Notes under the pieces: generated by a model | Databases searched by the model: none | Told to the model about the DNA's origin: nothing | What the model saw: the letters and a program-made list of their open reading frames with translations, nothing else | Assembly: GCF_007827045.1 (NCBI RefSeq) | Contig: NZ_RPFW01000011.1 | Location: forward strand, 62,001 to 126,000 | DNA from: Trebonia kvetii | GTDB lineage: Bacteria; Actinomycetota; Actinomycetes; Streptosporangiales; Streptosporangiaceae | Reading direction: 5' to 3' | Length of the DNA: 64,000 bases | Translations under genes and position numbers: made by a program | Shown: piece after piece, positions 58,429 to 64,000 of the stretch | Numbering within the stretch: position 1 is the stretch's first letter | Layout of the letters: the number at the start of each line of letters is the position of its first letter

Positions 58429-58968
58429 CTACGGGTACCTGGCGTCGACGGTGGTGGTGAGGCGCCCGGTCGCGATGTCGTACACGTGGCCGGAGACGCT
58501 GACCTTCGGCGAGAGCAGGGGAGAGGCGAGGAGGCGCTCGACGTCGGTCTTGACCGTGCTGTGCGGGTCGGCGACCGCGGAGTCCGCGAGCACCGCCTCG
58601 GGCAGCCCGGTCGCCTCGGCCGCCTGGTGCAGGAAGCCGGGGTCGGCGAGGAAGCCCGTGCCGCACTGGGTGTGGTGGATGACCGCGACCTCGAACAGCG
58701 TGCCGTCCCCGCCCTGGCCGGCGAACAGCTGCCCGGCGAGGAAGGCGAGGTAAGCGACATCGTCGATGACGGCCTCGGTGACCCGGCCGCCTGCGTTGCG
58801 GATGATCGGCGCGTCCCCGAGCCGGAGCCCGAGGGTGATCGCGGGGTCGACGCGGTGGTCGAGGCAGGTGACGATGACCGTCTGCGCGGCGGGCTGGCCG
58901 AGCGCGACCGGGGTGTAGTCGCGGGCGAACAGTTCGTTGCGCTCGAGCAGCGGGGTGATCCTTGTCAT
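58429..58968 (-). CDS. Beta-class carbonic anhydrase
   Basis: 179-aa beta-carbonic anhydrase-like protein. Zinc ligands and dyad: VTCLDHRVDP (Cys, Asp, Arg) and VIHHTQCGTGF (His, Cys). It converts CO2 and bicarbonate; short forms of this type are common in actinobacteria, and some lack activity. The ATG at 58968 follows ggagcccgcc. Divergent from the TetR regulator, with three operator copies between the two genes, so probably its target. Confidence 0.85.
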   Translation of the reverse strand: MTRITPLLERNELFARDYTPVALGQPAAQTVIVTCLDHRVDPAITLGLRLGDAPIIRNAGGRVTEAVIDDVAYLAFLAGQLFAGQGGDGTLFEVAVIHHTQCGTGFLADPGFLHQAAEATGLPEAVLADSAVADPHSTVKTDVERLLASPLLSPKVSVSGHVYDIATGRLTTTVDARYP

Positions 58969-59016
58969 GGCGGGCTCCGTTCTGTCGCGAGCTCGCGGTC
59001 CTGATGCCGCGAGTAT

Positions 59017-59084
59017 GTGGACGCTGACCACTAAATTGTGGACGCTGTCCACGTTACTTGCCTTAGTGGATGGTGTCCACTAAG
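59017..59084. promoter_or_regulatory. Triple TetR-type operator array
   Basis: Three copies of GTGGA-N5-(A/T)CCAC: 59017-59031 (gtggacgctgaccac), 59038-59052 (gtggacgctgtccac) and 59066-59080 (gtggatggtgtccac). The third is extended to perfect 9-bp arms, cttagtgga/tccactaag (59062-59084). The first two start 21 bp apart (two helical turns), the third 28 bp further. They lie in the divergent promoter region of the TetR gene and carbonic anhydrase. Confidence 0.8.
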
Positions 59085-59086
59085 TT
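59058..59086 (+). promoter_or_regulatory. Promoter of the tetR gene, overlapped by operator 3
   Basis: TTGCCT (59058-59063), 17-bp spacer, TAAGTT (59081-59086); predicted start about 59092, leaving almost no leader before the ATG at 59095. Operator 3 fills the spacer, as expected for autorepression. Confidence 0.6.
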
Positions 59087-59094
59087 TGTCCTTC

Positions 59095-59745
59095 ATGACG
59101 ACCGATGGACCAGCCGGTGCGGTGACCGCGACCAGGCGCCGTCCGCGCGGCGCCGTCCGCGACGGCCTGGTTGCCGCGGGACTCGAGCTAGCGCGGGCCG
59201 GCGGCCCCGACGCGGTGGTGCTCCGCGAGGCGGCGCGAATGGTGGGGGTGGTGCCCAACGCCGCCTACCGGCACTTCGCGGACAGAGACGAACTGCTCGC
59301 AGCGGTCTGCACGGCGGCCATGCGCGAACTGGCGGCCCGCATGGCCGCCGGCGTTGGCCGGGTGCGCGGCAAGCACGGCGACGCCGCCGCGGCTCGCCGC
59401 CGGCTGCGCGCGGTCGGCCAGGCGTACCTGGAGTTCGCCCGCGAGGAACCCGGCCTGTTCGCGACCGCGTTCGCGCTGCCGCAGCAGCACGCCTACGACG
59501 TCGAGGACGGAGCGCGGGGGCAGGACCCTACGCCGCTTCATCAGCTCCGCGCGGTGCTCGACGAACTGGCCGGCGCCGGGGTGATCAGCCCGCGGCGCCG
59601 CGCCGGGATGGAGTACCCCATCTGGTCCACGGTGCACGGTCTCGCGGTGCTCACCGGGCAGGGACCGCTGCGTGACGTCCCGGACGCCACCCGCCATCGC
59701 CTCGAGGAGGCCACCCGCGCCTTCATCCAGAGTGCTCTGGACTGA
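59095..59745 (+). CDS. TetR/AcrR family transcriptional regulator
   Basis: 216-aa TetR regulator: N-terminal helix-turn-helix (about residues 18-65) with VVLREAARMVGVVPNAAYRHFADRDEL shortened here to its core VVPNAAYRHFADR, then an all-helical ligand domain ending ATRAFIQSALD. The ATG at 59095 has no ribosome-binding site and sits about 3 nt after the predicted transcription start, suggesting leaderless translation. The adjacent operator array implies autoregulation and control of the carbonic anhydrase-oxidoreductase genes. Ligand unknown. Confidence 0.88.
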   Translation: MTTDGPAGAVTATRRRPRGAVRDGLVAAGLELARAGGPDAVVLREAARMVGVVPNAAYRHFADRDELLAAVCTAAMRELAARMAAGVGRVRGKHGDAAAARRRLRAVGQAYLEFAREEPGLFATAFALPQQHAYDVEDGARGQDPTPLHQLRAVLDELAGAGVISPRRRAGMEYPIWSTVHGLAVLTGQGPLRDVPDATRHRLEEATRAFIQSALD

Positions 59746-59794
59746 GCCGGCGCTGTGCCGGAGTTGTAGCTATTCGCTGAGAAGGAGGCTGGGC

Positions 59795-60286
59795 ATGTCT
59801 TACCCAGAACCGAGCTACACCGGCGACGGCGGCGAGGTCAGCGCCAGGTTCCGGCGCGCGAGCGAGCCGCCTGAACTGCCCTACCACTCAGGGAACGCCG
59901 TCCATTACCTCGCCACCGGCGCGTCCACCGGCGGCCGGTTCGGCCTTTACCGCTGGGATTTCGCCGCCACGCCCAGCGGGCCTGGTCCGCATTTCCACCG
60001 CAGTCTCTCTGAGTCGTTCTTCATTCTTTCCGGCACCGTGCGGCTCTACAACGGCAAGGAGTGGGTGGACTCCACGGCGGGGGACTACTGCTACGTCCCC
60101 GAGGGCGGCATCCACGGGTTCCGCAACGAGTCGGGAGAGCAGGCGTCCATGCTCATCCTGTTCGCCCCCGGCGCGCCGCGCGAGGAGTACTTCGAGACGC
60201 TGGGAGAACTGGCCGCGGGCACGGTGACGATGACCGAGGAGGAGCGACTGGAGTTCTACCTGCGCCACGACAACATCTGGGTCTGA
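59795..60286 (+). CDS. Cupin domain protein (quercetinase-like)
   Basis: 163-aa cupin: GPGPHFHRSLSESFFILSGT (metal His pair and Glu), GDYCYVPEGGIHGFRNES (motif 2 His). Related small cupins resemble quercetin 2,3-dioxygenase-like proteins; no reaction can be assigned. The ATG at 59795 follows a strong gaaggagg. About 50 bp after the TetR gene on the same strand, so likely co-transcribed and part of its regulon. Convergent with egtD at 6 bp. Confidence 0.82.
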   Translation: MSYPEPSYTGDGGEVSARFRRASEPPELPYHSGNAVHYLATGASTGGRFGLYRWDFAATPSGPGPHFHRSLSESFFILSGTVRLYNGKEWVDSTAGDYCYVPEGGIHGFRNESGEQASMLILFAPGAPREEYFETLGELAAGTVTMTEEERLEFYLRHDNIWV

Positions 60287-60292
60287 CCCAGG

Positions 60293-61285
60293 CTAGGCGG
60301 GAGCCGACAGGGACAGGCCGAACTGCCCGTTGGCGTCCGTCCACCAGTCGCGCATCGCCAGGCCGGCCGCGGCAAGCTCGGCCCGCACGCCGTCGCGGCG
60401 GAACTTGGCCGATATCTCCGTCCGCATCTCCTCGCCGTCATCGAACTCGACGGTCAGGCCGAGGTCGCGGACCCGCACCGGTTGCGCGGCGGTCGACCGC
60501 AGCCGCATCTCGATCCACTCGTTCCGCGCGTCCCAGAGCGCGACGTGCTCGAAGGCGTCGAGGTCGAAGTCGGCGCCGAGTTCGGCGTTGAGCACCGACA
60601 GCACGTTCCTGTTGAACGCGGCGGTCACCCCGGCGTCGTCGTCGTAGGCGGCGACGAGCACCGCCGGGTCCTTGACCAGGTCGGTGCCGAGCAGGAAGGT
60701 GTCGCCGGGGCGCAGCTGCGCCCGCACCCGGCGCAGGAACGAGGCGCGCTCGGCAGGCTCCATGTTGCCGATCGTGGAGCCGAGGAACGCGACAAGCCGC
60801 GGTCCGGCGGTGCCATCTCCGTTGGCACTGGTGCCGTCGCCGGCCAGTCCGAGGTCCAGGCCGAAGTCGGCCACGATGGCGTGCACCGCGAGCCCCGGGT
60901 ACTCGGCGGCGAGCGAGTCGCCGGCCTGGATGAGGGCGGATTCGCTCACGTCGACGGGCACATAGGCGCGCAGCGTTCCCGCCTCGCGAAGCGCGGACAG
61001 CAGCAGCCGCGTCTTGTCCGACGAGCCCGAGCCCAGTTCCGCCAGCACGGCCGCCCCGGTCCGCGCCGCGATGTCCGGCGCGACCGCCTGCAGGATGGAC
61101 CGCTCGGCCCTGGTCGGGTAGTACTCGGGCAGTTCGGTGATCTTCTCGAAGAGCGCGCTGCCCTGCGCGTCGTAGAACCACTTCGGCGGCAGTGACTTCG
61201 GCACGGCGGTGAGCCCGGCGAGGGAGTCCTTGCGCAGCGATGCGGCGCGGTAGTCAGGCGGCAGGCGGAGCTCGATGCTGGTCAT
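60293..61285 (-). CDS. egtD: L-histidine N(alpha)-methyltransferase EgtD
   Basis: Makes hercynine from histidine with three SAM molecules, the first step of ergothioneine synthesis. 330 aa with the DUF2260/EgtD signature: PPKWFYDAQGSALFEKIT, LPEYYPTRAERSIL, ELGSGSSDKTRLLL (SAM motif I), LGSTIGNMEPAE and WDARNEWIEMRL. The ATG at 61285 starts 4 nt after the egtC stop. Last gene of the operon; no egtE follows, the cupin being on the other strand, so the final C-S lyase must be encoded elsewhere. Confidence 0.94.
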   Translation of the reverse strand: MTSIELRLPPDYRAASLRKDSLAGLTAVPKSLPPKWFYDAQGSALFEKITELPEYYPTRAERSILQAVAPDIAARTGAAVLAELGSGSSDKTRLLLSALREAGTLRAYVPVDVSESALIQAGDSLAAEYPGLAVHAIVADFGLDLGLAGDGTSANGDGTAGPRLVAFLGSTIGNMEPAERASFLRRVRAQLRPGDTFLLGTDLVKDPAVLVAAYDDDAGVTAAFNRNVLSVLNAELGADFDLDAFEHVALWDARNEWIEMRLRSTAAQPVRVRDLGLTVEFDDGEEMRTEISAKFRRDGVRAELAAAGLAMRDWWTDANGQFGLSLSAPA

Positions 61286-61289
61286 CGGG

Positions 61290-62309
61290 TCAGAATCCCT
61301 TCGAAGCGGACGTCGTTGTCGAGGCCGGGACGCTGTGCGGCGCCGGGCGGCCGTGCGATGCTGGAACGCTTGCTGATGCTGGAAGGCCGGGTGATGCTGG
61401 ACGGCTTGGTGATGCGGGCAGGCCGGGCGACGCGGCACGGTCTCGCGTGCTGGGACTTCCCGGCGAGGCGGGACCGCCCGGTGCCGCCGGCGCGAGCGGG
61501 CGGACGCTGACACCGGAGGGCGTCGCGGTCAGCACGTGCCTGGCGGGAACCTCGGTCCAGCCGGGCCCGTCGTCGTCCGGTTCCGACGCGACGGTGACCG
61601 ACCACGGTGCCGCGTCGCCGGGCGCGCCGGAGCCGGGCGCGCCGGAGCCGGGCGCGCCGGAGCCGGCCGGGCGGCGGCGGTACCACAGCATGTCGCCGCT
61701 GGCGGTGGCCGCGATCGCCTGCCCGTCGGTCAGCAGGAAGTTGAACCGGCCGGCCCCACCCGCCGCCTCGACGGCGGCGATGGTCGCGGCCAGCGCGGCC
61801 GCCATGGCTTCGCCGGCGCGCAGCCGGCGGCTGATCAGCGCCCACAAGAACGCGGAGTCGACCATCGCCTCGAGCGACAGCAGAATGGCGGCTCCTGACG
61901 GGCCCGCCGGCAGCAGCCGGGCCGCCAGTCCGGCCGCCGACTCCGGCCACCCGTCAAGGCGCCCGTTATGGCTGAACAGCCAGCGGCCGTCAGCGAACGG
62001 CGCGGCGGCCTGCTCCCCGGCGGCCGTTCCCTCCGTGGCGGAGCGGACCGCGGCGAGCACCGCGCCCGACCTGATCACCCGCGCCAGGTCGGGCAGGGAC
62101 GGATCGCCCCAGATCGGCGTGCCGCGCCGGTAGCGGGCGGGGACCGGATCGCCGTCCGTGTACCAGCCGATGCCGAAGCCGTCGGCGTTGACCGTACCGT
62201 ACCGCTGCCGCCGGGGCGCCCAGGCCTGCCGGAACAGGGAATGCGGCGGGTCGGTAAGCAGTGACCGCAGCGTGGCTGGCGGCCCCAGATACGCCAGGTG
62301 ACGGCACAT
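61290..62309 (-). CDS. egtC: Ergothioneine biosynthesis gamma-glutamyl hydrolase EgtC
   Basis: Class II glutamine amidotransferase-type hydrolase removing glutamate from gamma-glutamyl-hercynylcysteine sulfoxide. N-terminal nucleophile Cys2 in MCRHLAYLGPPATLRSLL, then DGFGIGWYTDGDP, HNGRLDGW and MVDSAFLWAL. The fold ends near residue 245; the 339-aa product adds about 90 residues made of GSGAP repeats and a six-residue PASxxx repeat (from DNA repeats at 61621-61668 and 61357-61446), longer than typical EgtC. The tail is probably disordered. Start ATG 62309 overlaps the egtB stop. Confidence 0.92.
   Translation of the reverse strand: MCRHLAYLGPPATLRSLLTDPPHSLFRQAWAPRRQRYGTVNADGFGIGWYTDGDPVPARYRRGTPIWGDPSLPDLARVIRSGAVLAAVRSATEGTAAGEQAAAPFADGRWLFSHNGRLDGWPESAAGLAARLLPAGPSGAAILLSLEAMVDSAFLWALISRRLRAGEAMAAALAATIAAVEAAGGAGRFNFLLTDGQAIAATASGDMLWYRRRPAGSGAPGSGAPGSGAPGDAAPWSVTVASEPDDDGPGWTEVPARHVLTATPSGVSVRPLAPAAPGGPASPGSPSTRDRAASPGLPASPSRPASPGLPASASVPASHGRPAPHSVPASTTTSASKGF
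61357..61446. repeat. 18-bp tandem repeat in egtC tail
   Basis: Five units beginning gatgctgga/gatgcgggc/gacgcggca at 61357, 61375, 61393, 61411 and 61429, encoding PASxxx hexapeptides on the minus strand. Confidence 0.8.
61621..61668. repeat. 15-bp tandem repeat in egtC
   Basis: gcgccggagccgggc in about three copies, encoding GSGAP units at the start of the EgtC extension. Confidence 0.75.
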
Positions 62310-63739
62310 CAGGCCCGCTCCCCAGCGGCCGTCACGCCGCCGCGACGCGGTGCGGGCGGCACGTTCGCCGAGCGGGCGGTGCGGAAGCCGGCGAAGATCT
62401 GCCGCCTGATCGGGTAGTCCCAGTTCCGGAACGTCCCGCGGCAGGCAACCGGGGACACGCCGAACGCGCCGCCGCGCAGCACCTTGTACTCGGGACCGAA
62501 GAACACCTCCGAGTACTCCTTGTACGGCCACGCCGTGAACCCCGGGTAGGGCAGGAAGTCGGAACTCGTCCACTCCCACACGTCGCCGATCAGCTGCCGC
62601 GCGCCGCAGGGCGCCGCGCCGTCGGGGTAGGCGCCGGCGAGCGCGGGCCGCAGGTGCCGCTGGCCGAGGTTGGCCCGTGTCGGTGACCAGTCCTCGTCGC
62701 CCCACGGGTACCGGCGGGACCGTCCGGCCGCGGGGTCCCAGCGCGCCGCCTTCTCCCATTCGGCCTCGGTCGGCAGCCGCCGGCCGGCCCACCGGGCGTA
62801 CGCGTCGGCCTCGTACCAGCACACGTGCAGCACCGGCTCGCCCGGCACCACCGGCTCGGTCACGCCGAACGACCGGCGAACCCACTCGCCATCCCACGAC
62901 CAGAACAGCGGCGCGCTGAGCCCGGCGCGCTGCCGGTGCGCCCATCCGTCCGCCGTCCACAGCCGCGGGTCGTCATAGCCGCCCGCGGCGATGAACTCCG
63001 CGTAGGCGGCGTTGGTGACCGGTGTCGTGTCCAGCCAGAAGCCGGGCACGTCGACCTGGTGCGCGGGCCGCTCGTTGTCCAGCGCCCACGGCTCGGCCGA
63101 GGTGCCCATAGTGAACTGGCCGCCCGGCACGTGCACCTCGGCGGGCAGCGCCGCAGCGTCGGCCGGCGCGGCGGGCGGCGGCGCCGTCAGCGCCGCGGGG
63201 CCCGACCGCAGCTGATGCGTGGCGAGCATCGTCTCGTCGTGCTGCGCCTCGTGCTGCGCGACCATCCCGAACGCGAAACCGGCGTGCGCGAGGTCGGCAC
63301 CGAAACCGACGGGCTCGCCGTACGGCAGGTGCATCCGCTCGATGAGGTCAAGCACCCGGCCGCGGACCTCAGTGCCGTAGCGGCGCGCCTCGCGCGGCGT
63401 CAGCAGCGGCAGCGTGGGCCGCTCGGCTCGCGGGTGCTCGAACGCGTCGTACAGCGGGTCGATCTCCGGGTGCATGGGGTCGCGGCCGCCGACCGCGCGA
63501 AGCAGCCACAGTTCCTCCTGGTTGGCGACGTGGGCGAGATCCCACACCAGCGGTGACATCAGCGGCGAGTGCTGCTTGACCAGGTCGGCGTCGTCCACGC
63601 TCGACGTGAGCAGCGTGGTGCGGTCTCGTGCCGCGAGCAGTTCGGCCACGGCCGCCTCCCGCAGCGCGTCTCCGGTCGCCTGAGCGTCCGGCGACGCCAC
63701 GGCCGGTGATGCTTGTGTGCGGCCTGTGGGCTGTGTCAT
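62309..63739 (-). CDS. egtB: Ergothioneine sulfoxide synthase EgtB
   Basis: Non-heme iron enzyme coupling hercynine with gamma-glutamylcysteine and O2, 476 aa. The N-terminal DinB-like domain holds the iron site: WDLAHVANQEELW (His) and QHEAQHDETM (HX3HXE). The C-terminal FGE-sulfatase domain has VPGGQFTMGTSAEPWALDNE, RLPTEAEWEKAARWD and GDVWEWTSSDFLPYPGF, ending FRTARSANVPPAPRRG. The ATG at 63739 overlaps the egtA stop (ATGA) and its own stop overlaps the egtC start. Confidence 0.95.
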   Translation of the reverse strand: MTQPTGRTQASPAVASPDAQATGDALREAAVAELLAARDRTTLLTSSVDDADLVKQHSPLMSPLVWDLAHVANQEELWLLRAVGGRDPMHPEIDPLYDAFEHPRAERPTLPLLTPREARRYGTEVRGRVLDLIERMHLPYGEPVGFGADLAHAGFAFGMVAQHEAQHDETMLATHQLRSGPAALTAPPPAAPADAAALPAEVHVPGGQFTMGTSAEPWALDNERPAHQVDVPGFWLDTTPVTNAAYAEFIAAGGYDDPRLWTADGWAHRQRAGLSAPLFWSWDGEWVRRSFGVTEPVVPGEPVLHVCWYEADAYARWAGRRLPTEAEWEKAARWDPAAGRSRRYPWGDEDWSPTRANLGQRHLRPALAGAYPDGAAPCGARQLIGDVWEWTSSDFLPYPGFTAWPYKEYSEVFFGPEYKVLRGGAFGVSPVACRGTFRNWDYPIRRQIFAGFRTARSANVPPAPRRGGVTAAGERA

Positions 63740-64000
63740 GCGAACTCCTCAATTAGGTCGTCGGCCGGACATCGGTCCTTGCTCACGTACTGCGCGCTGA
63801 AGGCGTCGACGGCCGCCGCGATCGAGGCGGGAACGGCCATCCGGTCCAGCGCTTCCCGCGCCACGGCGAAACACTCCCTGCTCGCCCCGCCGATCGCCGG
63901 GTCCGCCGGGCCGAACCGGGCAGCGCGCACCCACGGCTCGATCGCGGCGCTATCGCTCGCCGCGCTGCCGTCCCAGAGCGGAGTGAGCGCGGCGAGCGCG
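63736..64000 (-). CDS. egtA: Glutamate-cysteine ligase EgtA, C-terminal part
   Basis: The frame is open to the window edge. The visible 87 residues (AALTPLWDGSAASDSA, IEPWVRAARFGPADP, ECFAVAREALDRM, YVSKDRCPADDLIEEFA) match the C-terminal helices of actinobacterial EgtA, which supplies gamma-glutamylcysteine for EgtB. Identification rests mainly on operon position (egtA-B-C-D) plus this tail. The stop overlaps the egtB start. Confidence 0.85.
   Translation of the reverse strand, partial: ALAALTPLWDGSAASDSAAIEPWVRAARFGPADPAIGGASRECFAVAREALDRMAVPASIAAAVDAFSAQYVSKDRCPADDLIEEFA

Noticed and set aside
60287..60292. egtE downstream of egtD
   Set aside because: Only 6 bp follow egtD before the convergent cupin gene; no pyridoxal-phosphate lyase gene is present in the window.

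Overview
The window is very GC-rich DNA of a high-GC Gram-positive actinomycete. The lineage-marking genes are rbpA (RNA polymerase-binding protein), sepH (septation protein), a polyprenol-phosphate-mannose synthase plus an MptB-type mannosyltransferase, an ergothioneine operon (egtA-D), aceA divergent from ramB, and many GTG starts with ATGA/GTGA gene overlaps. Genus cannot be fixed from sequence alone; a Streptomyces/Streptosporangiales-like soil actinomycete fits. No rRNA, tRNA or CRISPR array was seen.

Layout. 1-8.9 kb: envelope and housekeeping genes (partial AHL-lactonase-like hydrolase, L,D-transpeptidase, polyprenol-P-mannose synthase, rbpA, GDPD, two RNA methyltransferases, small membrane proteins, PRPP synthase). 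9.2-18.7 kb: a catabolic or sulfur-scavenging block of a cupin, a five-gene oligopeptide-type ABC importer and two flavin monooxygenases translationally chained to it, then another cupin. The first cupin and the importer share a 19-bp upstream box (15/19 identical), suggesting one regulator. 18.8-26.4 kb: mixed genes (MOSC protein, YbjQ-like protein, an unrecognised two-gene small-protein module, DDAH, SRPBCC protein with a perfect 46-nt palindrome in its coding start, oligopeptidase B, SDR). 26.4-34.6 kb: cell envelope (MptB-like mannosyltransferase, GtrA, class A beta-lactamase-fold hydrolase, D,D-carboxypeptidase, SepH), with an amidohydrolase between. 34.8-43.2 kb: MMPL transporter, aceA/ramB, and two tandem membrane-anchored proteins that look like catalytically dead MPN/JAMM domains.

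43.3-48.4 kb is a minus-strand homoprotocatechuate (4-hydroxyphenylacetate) meta-cleavage operon: FAH-RraA fusion, DapA-type aldolase, HpaE, HpaD. The aldolase gene has lost its stop codon at the site of a short dispersed repeat and stays open far into hpaE out of frame. 48.5-53.9 kb: YidB-like protein with an operator-like dyad, galE, an IS607-family element (serine recombinase TnpA plus TnpB nuclease with intact catalytic residues), and a DUF6412-YidC-VOC group. 54-57.1 kb is a second aromatic-type operon (LigB-type extradiol dioxygenase, amidohydrolase, MetE-like zinc enzyme) behind a good promoter. 57.5-60.3 kb: quinone oxidoreductase, beta-carbonic anhydrase, and a TetR regulator with three copies of one operator motif. 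60.3-64 kb: egtD, egtC, egtB and the 3' end of egtA on the minus strand, chained by overlaps; egtC carries an unusual repetitive C-terminal tail.

For novelty, the best leads are the pair of pseudo-MPN membrane proteins, the shared 19-bp box, the MetE-like/amidohydrolase/LigB trio, the two-gene small-protein module, and several strong unexplained inverted repeats.
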